Shown here: positions 11,001 to 18,097 of the stretch, in pieces
Layout of the letters: each line of letters begins with the position of its first letter
Position numbering within the stretch: position 1 is the stretch's first letter
NCBI RefSeq assembly: GCF_025420585.1
Contig: NZ_JAOEGB010000003.1
Coordinates: 265,264 to 329,263 of the forward strand
Reading direction: 5' to 3'
Source: Planotetraspora sp. A-T 1434
Lineage (GTDB): Bacteria; Actinomycetota; Actinomycetes; Streptosporangiales; Streptosporangiaceae
Length of the DNA stretch: 64,000 nucleotides
Made by a program: the position numbers and the translations under genes
The notes under the pieces: model-generated
Told to the model about the DNA's origin: nothing
Database searches by the model: none
The model's input: only the letters and a program-made list of their open reading frames with translations

Positions 11001-11886
11001 GGTCGGGGCTGGTGTAGAGCTGGGTGCCCCGGGCGTTGAACAGGCCGTCCGTGCCCTGCTCCAGGTTGTAGCTGTGGATGGTCTCCCCCTCGGCGGCGAA
11101 GATCTGCCAGCGGGAGAAGCCCGCCACCGCGGTCGGCAGCAGGAGCACCGAGAACAAGCCGCCGCTGAGCTTGCGGACGAACGACAGCTTCATGGTGGGC
11201 TCGTAGAACAGCTGTCCCTCCATGTCCCGGGTGCCGAGGGTGTCGCCCCCCGAGGCCGGCATGGTTCTGCTGCGGCTGCGCTGGTAGCGCACCTCCACCA
11301 CCGGCTTGAGCTCGGAGCCCACCAGCACGAACCGGTCGCACAGCAGCGAGCCGTCGACCTGGGCGACCTTGGCCCCACCGGTCAGGACGTAGTCGGCGCG
11401 CGCCGGGTCGCCCGACAGGGCGCCGCCGGTCGTGGCGTACACCGAGCCCGGCTCGCCTGAGGTGACCGACTGCCGGAACACCAGGATGTATTGGCCGTCG
11501 GACAGGACCTGGATGGGAAGCGCGGCGGTGAGCCGGGCCGTCGTGGACAGGAACGGGTCCTTCTCGCCCGTCAGCAGCGTCTCTGCCGGGCCGACCTCGG
11601 CACCGCCGACCTTCTTCACCGTCGGCATGGCCACCGCCACCGGGCTCTCGGCTTCGGTGTCGACGATCTCGGCGGGGAAGGGCAGCACCCCGGGGTCGTT
11701 GTTCCAGTACGCGGCGTCCAGCGCGCCGCGCCGCCGGTCGGCCTGGTCGAGGCTGAGCACGCTGTAGTAGATCCGGCGGTCGGCCCCGACCGCGAACGCC
11801 ACCACAATTCCGTCGTGCCGGACCATCGTGGTGGCGATGTAGTCGCGGTCGCCGTAGACCTTTACCAGATTCTTGTCGTGCGTCAT
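5050..11886 (-). CDS. Giant LamG/ricin-lectin multidomain protein
   Basis: The protein has 2,278 residues and no signal peptide. The N-terminal 330 residues look like a beta-rich repeat region of unknown family. LamG/concanavalin-like jelly rolls are near residues 330-520, 1015-1060, 1120-1330 and 1390-1460, each with YTIEAWIKP/LTLEAFVKLE and DEIRIWSVART/DEIRVWRTART signatures. A coiled coil covers about 640-755. Two Ser/Thr-rich amphipathic segments (about 1640-1680 and 1895-1945, e.g. SAKFGLEASLGTGYSVT) look like those of aerolysin/ETX-MTX2 pore formers (inference). A C-terminal ricin-type beta-trefoil (about 2145-2275) carries NQKWTL, HQRFRL and HQLWQL repeats. The ATG is preceded by GGGAGGGCTCA. 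The lectin ends suggest glycan binding; release without a signal would need lysis or a dedicated secretion device. Function is unknown. Confidence 0.85.
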   Translation of the reverse strand: MTHDKNLVKVYGDRDYIATTMVRHDGIVVAFAVGADRRIYYSVLSLDQADRRRGALDAAYWNNDPGVLPFPAEIVDTEAESPVAVAMPTVKKVGGAEVGPAETLLTGEKDPFLSTTARLTAALPIQVLSDGQYILVFRQSVTSGEPGSVYATTGGALSGDPARADYVLTGGAKVAQVDGSLLCDRFVLVGSELKPVVEVRYQRSRSRTMPASGGDTLGTRDMEGQLFYEPTMKLSFVRKLSGGLFSVLLLPTAVAGFSRWQIFAAEGETIHSYNLEQGTDGLFNARGTQLYTSPDPKYAGSVLERAPGIDSHTGKALVPVPAPRDRAGTALRFEGAKSGVVIAGGKSSTAVPPGPYTIEAWIKPTVAAKSIIVGRSDKTNFATPVYLGLNVDGKLVFGHGPDTLISASALPLNVFTHVAAVYDKSTMRLFVNGTQTDSRPTNVGVQVSELLVIGKRLVSGMAPNDPFTGDIDEIRIWSVARTDFTARGQRLTGKETGLFAYFPFDEGAGKKLSDRGPNGFTGSLGPSPVWVSSDAPLYDGPGVVRTSFSINGRKPASGLATEFYFQQEPTVTGYSTSPAPEKRQGRVLLAFATSGPPPQGEPADRRYVATVDFAVSQYGRLATPPGVIDLTWLGRPDPTADLEKLQAAEAAVTAARGRYYTDQALVDQMPATDKRINDIQGEVYGGLAGFTFHDLNQNFYHLRYWQRMREQELLEEQELLKAQLSEQMKALQRLPGDKAALEAAQNTLATLSGAQKGGAEAVLPMPAVCVDRSGLNVLGALLAFAWTADAPFLLDGSTGEVVLYFRGGAGQFFSAYYPAAVSPAVKQLPVADGAVRLTSRDSSVGLNGFSVAVSAAGSGTCTVTVTRGAVTETFTGVPQRADLLAAVLNGPVQGSDLGTIASVKDATVTLTEPLTTALPTGSAITVGGENRTVSASQAGSAQLTLTAGGLTAKPGARVRKAVYDYTQASCNVPGVSVATGSQIVGANAGSATGTVSNGTAADVSGPLVPRWQGDAPGRAFSFDGTAKHRLELADTARLAKLAARGDLAIEAWAFPTFVNGPVRILNSDLGNGVRYSLGLDKAELAAGKSGYVLVAGVGDQVVRGTEAFPLAEWGHVAVSFEQSWAIAMDGSGHVDAGGSGGLDIVEDLTLEAFVKLEALGTVQGLVGKGAIGAGTSQAVPYSLYLEADGQVAFAFESGSGGAGKQQIYRSGAGSVVKPGEFTKIAVTRRNPSSGSGSVEICFYINGKLAGNSHEYGGAKPVGNDAPVQLGRHQVGKETFGLRGVLSEVRIWSLARNAKQIGAPITEKASGLVAWWIFPESEGTQTADRCGSYPATLHAVSRVRTPDPEGNRFTLYRNGVPTSYKRITAVSDPLMDARNSPAHSAVAGRKLASGYGEAFTGDLDEIRVWRTARTQEQVLDNMFGRVRGDRQDLIAYYPFDVEDTVAGAQVRDAGLGGNHLTQSAPAPKIVLSSAPISTDTAQVRSALTGLRSPFHAAIAGTPAATEYGDVQQTVEGMTIGVMKRAYTYLKDKAWVLITGYKIGELTTTWVGQAQFDPQLIGYIEGAPPVPSENLVGGGSDYRGASSVAFVQADNVVNVLSSQKNNTVDTSLKTTIDASTKEETYVITAPLGVGTAKPLKVSFDVGYSAEFKFSNSWTNEKKVSQGTNTTRTSRVDLTGGWEDADAARQVNPAAGRRWVPANTGFAVVQSETADLYALRLAHSGALVAYRMLPSADIPRDWNLIPFPINPRYTKQGTLDGVVGYSKDQQPFADPDFPRAAGGTRGEHSYFRPLEAYRIKKRIQREQQQLQGFYDSVSTETHAPDPTHGQATKVLNGMMGGTGAEIDSGTDPEAARSAARSASRRNIVNTYVWTAAGGFFAETTGTTDQVTDTITGSYSFNATIGRSVAMKVDFGPVSAKFGLEASLGTGYSVTRTKSKESTRTFSLDVTCAPSGQLQRFNGDTPMFDKDGKPALVPGRVDAYRFMTFYLDTTTDNFEDFYGKVIDPEWLESSTEPNALALKRARQSDRKPPCWRILHRVTFVSRVLATTPAAQPSLQQAMAAQKIASPYALIKQLEPYLGTAVLSADGLPGKVKAVVTGYFPAFSPYINEITALLADYYSAIEPAAPTAPALVVAPARACLVAGDSGNVIDVGWSSQDNGAQLLLWPWSGTSNQKWTLASVGDGYYSVTAKHSGKVLTVTGAGKTAGTAVCQSEWTGADHQRFRLQSAGNGFYGLIAKHSGMAVTVAGGQLVSGAGIQTQEWTGADHQLWQLRPLSADQW

Positions 11887-12265
11887 TGAGCCCTCCCGGA
11901 AAATGGCATGCCGAAATCGATACGCGTGGTCGTACGCAAAAGAAAGGGATAGCCGGCACTCGGCGTGAAAGCAGCCGATGCGTTAGGTGACGCAGAAAAA
12001 GCGATCCGAAGCCGCCCGGAAATGGATAGCGGCGGCAGGGTGCCAACCCTTACGGGCTCAACCCCGCCTCTCCGCTGTGAACTGGTAAGACAGCTCCATC
12101 ATCCACGTGCGCCCACCCGCTTTCACACCCCGCTCCGAGCCGATGGCACCAAGACACCACATTGCACGCGAAACCGCGATTAAGCAAGATGGCAGTTACT
12201 TAACCCTGAATCTGGATTTAGGCCATACAATTTCATCGGCCGGCTCATGGCTCACCGGTCCAAAA
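11887..12265. other. Intergenic region upstream of the giant gene
   Basis: About 380 bases lie between the end of the vWA gene and the start of the giant gene, both leftward. The part from 12165 to 12240 is AT-richer than its surroundings and is the likely promoter region of the giant gene. I see no gene, clear hairpin or recognisable operator. Confidence 0.5.
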
Positions 12266-13726
12266 TCAGCCCTGAGCCGGCGGCCGGCGGCCGCATTGGG
12301 TGCAGAAAAGGGCGGTCGCAGGGGAGATCCGGCCGCATCCACAGGTCCAGGGAGGCGCGGTGTCCTCCCCCGGGGGCGAGAGAGGCGGGGGCGGGGGGTC
12401 GGTGTCGCCCGGGTAGCGGGATGTGTGGGTCACGGCGACCTTGACGACCTGGACGTCGTATCTGCTGATGCCGGGTCTCAGGCTGACCTCGCCGGCGTCG
12501 ATGTCGACGATCTCCACGAACCGTTGTAGCTGGTCGAGGACCTTCTGGTCACCGGTTTCAGCGGCCAGCTTGACGGCGCGGCCCCAGGCCGCCTTGGCGG
12601 CGGTCTCGTCGCCCTGGCCGTAGGCGTGGAGGCCGGCGTCCACGGCCTGGCTCAGGTCGACGTACGCCGTGTAGTGGGTGGAACGGGGATCCACCCAGGT
12701 GGGGACGTCCGGATCGTCGGTCCAATGGACGAGCACGCTACCGGGGTCCGCCCGCGTCTCCTCGCCCACCACCAGATCGATCCGGGCGACCAGCAGGTCC
12801 TCGAAATGCGGCGCATCCACGCTGCTCACCTCGAACCCCACCTGATACTCCCTGACCTCGTCGCCCCACGGGCCGGTGGAGACCTCCGTGACCCGGTCGC
12901 TGACCGCGACCGCGTGCTCGGTGAGGTCCACCATGGTGGGATGCACCTGCATGACGAAGCGAAGCTTCGCCGGCGGCGTGGTCTTGACGCGGATCCGCAT
13001 GTCCGCGGTCACCTTCCGCAGGGCTGCCCGCGTCATCGCCCGGAACTCGGCTTCCAGGTCGGAGTCGTCCAGCACGGCGTCCGCCGCCCCCCGCAGAACC
13101 GAGGTGATCCGCAGTAACTGATCGGCGTCCCAGCCCTCGCCGATGCCCCGGGCGTCGCAGGCGAACTGCCCTTCGCACCGTTTGAGCGCCTGATCAAGCG
13201 CGCCCGAGGACTCCATGTTCTGGCCGTCCGTCAGCAGAATCACGTGCCTGATCTCGGAGGGGTGCGCCGCGAACAGGTCGAGGGCCTGGGTGAGCCAGGT
13301 CCCGATGTGCGTGCCGCCGCCGTCGACCAGGCGGGCCACCGCGTCCTTGGCCTGGGCTCTGGTCTCCGGCGTGGCGACGGCCATCCGAGGCTCGTACGGA
13401 TAGACCACCCGGGCCTCGTGGGTGCCCTCCACGACGGCGAACAGCACCCCGTCGGGCAGGACGTCGATGGCGGCGGCGGTCGCGCGTCTCGCGTCGGCGA
13501 TCTTCGGACGCGAACCTCTGGCACCCCCACCGGCATGCGCGGGCTCGCCCATCGACCCGGAGCAGTCGATGACGAGGACCTCGGCCCATCGGGCCGCGGG
13601 AGTCTCGGCCGGGCCGGTCCCGGAGCCCTCGGCCGACACCTCCAGCGAGGCGTGCAGTTCCGTCCTCGCCGTGAACAGGTGCTTGCCCTGCCGGACGTCG
13701 AGATGAAACGCGAGCCCGCCCCTCAT
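12266..13726 (-). CDS. vWA-domain protein with C-terminal zinc ribbon
   Basis: About 486 residues. After an N-terminal beta-rich stretch, VLVIDCSGSMGEP forms the MIDAS motif (DxSxS variant with DCSGS) of a von Willebrand A domain, continued by VILLTDGQN and GTHIGTWL. A beta-sandwich-like region and a helical stretch (VDAGLHAYGQGDETAAKAAWGRAVKLA) follow. The C-terminus is a zinc ribbon, CGCG...FCTQCGRR. I chose the ATG at 13726 because it overlaps the TGA of the kinase gene (ATGA), implying translational coupling; an in-frame ATG at 13738 is possible. vWA proteins act as metal-dependent adaptors, often with NTPases, in conflict and chaperone systems. Codon 204 is a rare TTA. Confidence 0.9.
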   Translation of the reverse strand: MRGGLAFHLDVRQGKHLFTARTELHASLEVSAEGSGTGPAETPAARWAEVLVIDCSGSMGEPAHAGGGARGSRPKIADARRATAAAIDVLPDGVLFAVVEGTHEARVVYPYEPRMAVATPETRAQAKDAVARLVDGGGTHIGTWLTQALDLFAAHPSEIRHVILLTDGQNMESSGALDQALKRCEGQFACDARGIGEGWDADQLLRITSVLRGAADAVLDDSDLEAEFRAMTRAALRKVTADMRIRVKTTPPAKLRFVMQVHPTMVDLTEHAVAVSDRVTEVSTGPWGDEVREYQVGFEVSSVDAPHFEDLLVARIDLVVGEETRADPGSVLVHWTDDPDVPTWVDPRSTHYTAYVDLSQAVDAGLHAYGQGDETAAKAAWGRAVKLAAETGDQKVLDQLQRFVEIVDIDAGEVSLRPGISRYDVQVVKVAVTHTSRYPGDTDPPPPPLSPPGEDTAPPWTCGCGRISPATALFCTQCGRRPPAQG

Positions 13727-15987
13727 ACCCAGCTCCACGGCCGCACGAAGTTGGCGAGATCCACCAGGGCGCCTTTGTCGGCGGCTCTGTCCGCCTGCTT
13801 GGCGAGGCGCATGAACGACTCCTCCAGCTTTCTGCGTAACTCGTTCTCCAGGGCGGGACCGTCATCGGACGGGGGGATCCGCTCCAGGGTCTGCTCCAGC
13901 ACCGCCGCCGTCAGCCTGTCCCGCGCTTTGCCTCCCGGCTCTCCCCCGTCGAGAACCAGGGCGGGCAGCCTGCGCCGCGCCTCGGTGAGCTGCTCCCAGG
14001 TCGCCAGGCCGTCGGACATCGGCTCGGAGCAGATCCGGACCGCGGCCACCCGAGCCGCGTCATAGTGGCGCGACACCCGTGGCACCTCGTCCAGCACGGC
14101 GACCGCGCCCGCCCTGTCGCCGTCGCGCAGGCGCAGCCTGGCCAGGCCGAAGGCGGCGTTCGCGTGCGAGCGGTCGCGCCGCCACACGGCCTGGTAGTAG
14201 AGCTCGGCCCGCTCCGGCTGATCCAGCCGCTCCGCGCAGTACCCGAGGGCCAGCTTCGGCGCTATCTCGCCGGGGATCGCCGCGTAGACCACGTCGAACT
14301 GCTTGTGCGCCTGCCGTACCTCGTCGCGCGCGAGCGCGAGCAGCCCTCGGTGCCAGGCCGTACGCCAGTTGAAGCGGGCCTTGCGACCCAGAGCCGCCTC
14401 GGCGCGGGCGGCGCACTCCTCCGCGCCGTCGAGGTCGGCGAGTTCGAGGTGCGCCCGGCAGCGCAGGAACTCGACCTCGGCCGACTCCGGCCGGACGCCG
14501 GACAACCGGTCGAGGAGGCCGCGCGGATCGGGCGCGCTCACCGTGGCCAGCAGGTCCGCGGCCGGGTCGGCCGGATCGACGTACGGCACGGGCAGGCCGA
14601 CGGCGACGGACGCCGCCGCGGGCCGCTGATCGACCAGTGCCCCGGGGGCGGTCGTCGGTCCGCCCCACGGATGGTCGTCGGGCAGCGCCTCGGCGGATCG
14701 AGATCGGCCCACGGTCCAGCGCTCCAGGGAGGGCACCGTGCTGAGGCCGCCGTCGAGCAGCGTCGCGGTCGGCGCGAACAGCGTGGACGGCTCGGCGTGC
14801 TCCCGTCTCTTCCGCAGCGCGAGCAACTCCCGTAGAACGCCCGTCACCTGCTCGGCCATCCGCGCGGCGGAGGCGAACCTGCGGTTCCAGTCCGTGTCTG
14901 TCGCCCGCTTGACCAGCCGGGTGAATGATTCGATCGCCAGCCCGGCCGCATCGGGACCGCCGGCTCCGCCTGGCCTCCAGTCGTCGCTCGCCCGGAACAG
15001 CTCCTCCAGCATCTTGCCGACGGTGAAGACGTCCGACTGGACGGACAGGCCGCGCCCCGCGATCTCGTCTCGGCTGACCTGGTACCGAGGCGTGCCGACG
15101 ACCGGGGAGTCCCGGTCGTCGAACCTCCGTACCCCGCCCATGTCGACGATCTTTATGCGGTTGGCGGTCCTGATGACGTTGTCCGGCTTCATATCGCAAT
15201 ACAGGAGTTCGCGGCCGTGCAGGTACTCCAGTGCGAGGAGGATCTCGTACCCGTAGGCGAGGACGTGTTCGAGCGGGAGCGGCTCCCTCCCGTCGCCCGT
15301 ACGGCGAGCGTCGTGCAGGATCTCGCGCAGGGAGCGGCCGTTCAGGTACTCCATGACGATGTAGCCGCGCCGGTCTCCGGCCTCGGTGTCGTCGTGCGTG
15401 ACGAAGTTGTAGATCCGGACGATGTTGGGATGGTCCAAGGAGGACAGGAAGCGGCGTTCGGCGATGCCGAGGTTGACCGCGACCGGGTCGTTGGGCTCGA
15501 TCAGCCCCTTGAGCGCGACGTGGTTGTCGTCCAGGTGCGTGTCCTTCGCCACGTATACCCACCCGAGCCCGCCGTGGGCGATGGGTCCCACCACCTCGTA
15601 CTGGTCGCCCACGACCTCGCCGTTCGCGAGCCGGGGGGTGAAGTTGAAGGCCGTGCCGCACTTGGGGCAGAAACCCTTGAGCAGAGCCGGCTGGTCGGCG
15701 TACCGCGTGCTGATCGTGGTGCCGCAGTCGTGCTTGCGGCACTTCCGGGCGAAGCTGAGCGACTGGGGGTCGGTGATGATCCGGCTGGACGGGTCCTCGC
15801 CGGGCGTGACCGGCAGCGACACCAGCCCGTCGACCGCCTGCAGCACGCTGTTGGCGGACCTCGGCTGGGAGCCGGTGACCGGCGTGTCGATCGAGATCGG
15901 CTCCGGGAGCGCGCGGCGGCCGCACGTGTCGCAGAAGCCCGTGTCGTCGATGGCACCCGGGCAGTTCGGGCGGGCGCAGGGTGTCAT
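13723..15987 (-). CDS. pknG: PknG-type Ser/Thr protein kinase
   Basis: 754 residues with the PknG layout. Two N-terminal zinc-binding clusters (Cys4/9/19/22 and Cys83/88/107/110) resemble the PknG rubredoxin-like region. The kinase domain (about 130-400) has a glycine loop GPIAHGGLGWVYVA, Lys160, Glu177, a catalytic loop YCDMKPDN (Asp265, no HRD histidine) and DMG in place of DFG. A TPR-rich C-terminal half follows. In mycobacteria and corynebacteria PknG controls glutamate metabolism through the FHA protein GarA/OdhI and receives a signal from GlnH via GlnX. Both partners have homologues 3-5 kb away on the opposite strand. Cys in place of the usual Asn/Arg before the catalytic Asp, and codon 717 being TTA, are notable. 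Strong GGAGG lies before the ATG. Confidence 0.93.
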   Translation of the reverse strand: MTPCARPNCPGAIDDTGFCDTCGRRALPEPISIDTPVTGSQPRSANSVLQAVDGLVSLPVTPGEDPSSRIITDPQSLSFARKCRKHDCGTTISTRYADQPALLKGFCPKCGTAFNFTPRLANGEVVGDQYEVVGPIAHGGLGWVYVAKDTHLDDNHVALKGLIEPNDPVAVNLGIAERRFLSSLDHPNIVRIYNFVTHDDTEAGDRRGYIVMEYLNGRSLREILHDARRTGDGREPLPLEHVLAYGYEILLALEYLHGRELLYCDMKPDNVIRTANRIKIVDMGGVRRFDDRDSPVVGTPRYQVSRDEIAGRGLSVQSDVFTVGKMLEELFRASDDWRPGGAGGPDAAGLAIESFTRLVKRATDTDWNRRFASAARMAEQVTGVLRELLALRKRREHAEPSTLFAPTATLLDGGLSTVPSLERWTVGRSRSAEALPDDHPWGGPTTAPGALVDQRPAAASVAVGLPVPYVDPADPAADLLATVSAPDPRGLLDRLSGVRPESAEVEFLRCRAHLELADLDGAEECAARAEAALGRKARFNWRTAWHRGLLALARDEVRQAHKQFDVVYAAIPGEIAPKLALGYCAERLDQPERAELYYQAVWRRDRSHANAAFGLARLRLRDGDRAGAVAVLDEVPRVSRHYDAARVAAVRICSEPMSDGLATWEQLTEARRRLPALVLDGGEPGGKARDRLTAAVLEQTLERIPPSDDGPALENELRRKLEESFMRLAKQADRAADKGALVDLANFVRPWSWV

Positions 15988-16024
15988 GGGACCGGCCTCC
16001 AGGAGAGGGCGCCGTCACGGGAAG

Positions 16025-16066
16025 GGACGCTGGAGCGGGAAAGGACGCTGGAGCGGGAAAGGACGC
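16025..16066. repeat. 18-bp tandem repeat between protease and kinase genes
   Basis: Two perfect copies of GGACGCTGGAGCGGGAAA and a partial third (GGACGC) lie in the roughly 100-base spacer upstream of the PknG-type gene. They could influence kinase-gene expression or be a neutral VNTR. Confidence 0.85.
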
Positions 16067-16089
16067 GCATGCGGAAGCGGGCGCCCATG

Positions 16090-17751
16090 TCATCGGCTCC
16101 GCAGCGCGCGCAGGTAGTCGTCCACCGACTGGGTCGCCATCGGCAGATCGCATGGCCCCCGGAACAGCAGCTCGTGTGCCCGCCGGTACAGCGTGGCCAG
16201 GCCGATCTCCCGCTCCGAGCGCTGGCCGCCCGACTCCGATCGATAGGCGTGAAGCAGGCCGCGAAGCCGGTTGCGCCGCTCCAGCAGCTCGTCCAGGCGC
16301 AGCCGGGTCTCGGCCGCCTTCCGTGCCAGGTCCTCCACCTCCGCCTCGCAGGCCGCCACCTCGTGCAGGACGGGTTCGCCCCGGCCGGCCGCGGCCCGCA
16401 CGGCGCCTACGCGCAACCGGAGGGCGACCGCGCCCCTGGGCACGTCGGGCACGGGCGTGACGCGGGCGGCGACGTACCGGTGACGTTCCCGGGCCGCGCG
16501 CTCCTCGGCGGCGACCTCGGCGACGCGCGCCGACAGCGCCTCCAGGCGGCGGCGGACGGACGCGTGGCCCAGCACCTGGCGGATCTTCTCCGACTCCTGG
16601 CGGAGCCCCACGAGAATGCGGTGGTCGTGCTCGGCGAGAGGCCTGAGCACCTCGTCCGCCAGGGCGTCGGGGTCGGCCGCCGCGTCCACACCGTCGATCA
16701 CCAGCGCCGCCCGCCGCCGCTGCCCAGGGGCGGCCGGCTCGCCGGGCGCGATGCCGAGGCCGGCGGCGATGCGCTTGGACACCTCCTCGACCGTCTTGCC
16801 GGAGACGTCCAGCGCGAGGTCGATGCTGCCCGGGGCCGGAACGGTGTCGTCCGGGCCGAGCTCCACCGCCGGGCCGGCGGCCGAGGGGCGGAGCTCCCGG
16901 TTTGACAGCACGACGGCGCGGGCCAGCGCCGCCGACACCGTCGACCCCGCGCCGCCGGTGACGATGACCATCACCTCGCCGGGCGCTCCACGCTGGAAGA
17001 AGTCGGCGATCCGCCTGGCCATGGCGGGGTCCTTGTGCAAGGGGTCGTGGGGCCGCGCGTCGTAGCGCTCGGGGAAGGAGGGATCCACGGCGGGGTCTCC
17101 GGTCACGAACTCGGCGACCTGCGGGAGATACCCCACGATGGTGTCGACCGGGATCATCCACGAGTGCCCGCCCGGATCGCGGGGCCACTCGCCCACCACG
17201 ATCCCCACGACGTCATGGGTGGCGGCGTCGGCCACCGCGGAGCCGCTGAAGCCCCGGCGCACCCGCCTGTCGGGCAGCTCGGCGTCCATTTGGATCCATT
17301 CGCCGCCGGGGCCGCTCCGGCCGCTGAGCCGCGCCGTCACCCACAGGCCGTTGTCGACGCCCGTGGGGAAGCCGCGCGTGTAGACCTGGCGATTCCAGGG
17401 CGGCAGCCGTCGCAGCGTGGCACCCCGTCCGCCGGGAGCGGGCTCCCGCAACTCCAGCAGGGCGAGGTCGCCGCGCTCGTCGGCGCGCGGCGGCACCCAG
17501 CAGCCCTCGGCCACTCTGGCCCGTCCCGGCGGGACGTCTGAACGGCCGACGAAGTCGACATCGACCTCGCCCTCGGGTACGGCGTCGGCCCAGTCAGGGG
17601 CGCCGGTGTCCGAGGGAGGTTCGGTGACCACATGGGCGCAGGTGAGCACGTGGCGCGACCCGACGAGGACGCCCGCGCCGAGGATCTTGTCCGCACGTCT
17701 TATTCGCACCCACCATGGTTCGTCACCCTGTCGAGCCTGGCCGGTTTCCAC
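16090..17751 (-). CDS. Trypsin-like protease fused to a degenerate STAND-type NTPase
   Basis: 553 residues. An N-terminal trypsin-like domain (about 10-215) has the complete triad His40 (LTCAHVV), Asp95 (RGDLALLEL) and Ser169 (RGFSGSAV) but no signal peptide, so it acts inside the cell. The second part resembles a P-loop NTPase: IVTGGAGSTVSAALA stands at the Walker A position with both the glycine and lysine of GxGK[ST] lost, while a Walker-B-like ALVIDGVD remains. A long coiled-coil region rich in Glu/Arg (about 390-500) completes it. Protease-STAND fusions are known in bacterial conflict systems, where the protease is the effector. Here the NTPase is predicted inactive and may only sense or bind (inference). 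It is the first gene of the leftward arm. Confidence 0.88.
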   Translation of the reverse strand: METGQARQGDEPWWVRIRRADKILGAGVLVGSRHVLTCAHVVTEPPSDTGAPDWADAVPEGEVDVDFVGRSDVPPGRARVAEGCWVPPRADERGDLALLELREPAPGGRGATLRRLPPWNRQVYTRGFPTGVDNGLWVTARLSGRSGPGGEWIQMDAELPDRRVRRGFSGSAVADAATHDVVGIVVGEWPRDPGGHSWMIPVDTIVGYLPQVAEFVTGDPAVDPSFPERYDARPHDPLHKDPAMARRIADFFQRGAPGEVMVIVTGGAGSTVSAALARAVVLSNRELRPSAAGPAVELGPDDTVPAPGSIDLALDVSGKTVEEVSKRIAAGLGIAPGEPAAPGQRRRAALVIDGVDAAADPDALADEVLRPLAEHDHRILVGLRQESEKIRQVLGHASVRRRLEALSARVAEVAAEERAARERHRYVAARVTPVPDVPRGAVALRLRVGAVRAAAGRGEPVLHEVAACEAEVEDLARKAAETRLRLDELLERRNRLRGLLHAYRSESGGQRSEREIGLATLYRRAHELLFRGPCDLPMATQSVDDYLRALRSR

Positions 17752-18097
17752 ATTTTGAAAGGGTACGCATCGGCGAGGATGCCGTGAAGGTCCATGGATA
17801 GTCGAGTTCGCTGCGCTCCGTCGTGCTTAATGCCCATAAGAGGCGAGTCCAGCTGATACAGCCATCATTTCCCTGGGTACGGACGCTTCCATTTCCCTGA
17901 ACTTCATCGGTCCAGGCGTACCCGTAGAAATTTGCCAGTCGATGGTGGAATATACGGCTATCGCCGTACAAGTGGCTGTTCGATCGGGATAATCGTAATG
18001 TCCGACGGGCATACGGAACGACAGTGTCGTGACGGGAAGGCAGGGGTCGTTGTGCGCAGTTTTCCTACCAAACCAGACGCTTGAGTAGGAAACTGCC
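17752..18097. other. Divergent intergenic region of the PknG/Gln cluster
   Basis: About 345 bases separate the leftward protease-kinase-vWA arm from the rightward lipoprotein-GlnX-GlnH arm. It is clearly less GC-rich than neighbouring coding DNA and must hold the promoters of both arms. Apart from the palindrome at 18018-18030 I recognise no motif and no gene. Confidence 0.6.
18018..18030. promoter_or_regulatory. 13-bp palindrome in the divergent promoter region
   Basis: ACGACA-G-TGTCGT is a perfect dyad about 70 bases before the lipoprotein gene. It is a candidate operator serving one or both arms of the cluster. The binding protein is unknown. Confidence 0.4.

Noticed and set aside
14060..17188. 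Long leftward frame across the kinase and protease genes
   Set aside because: Arg/Pro/Gly-rich, shifted frame of two clearly recognised genes.
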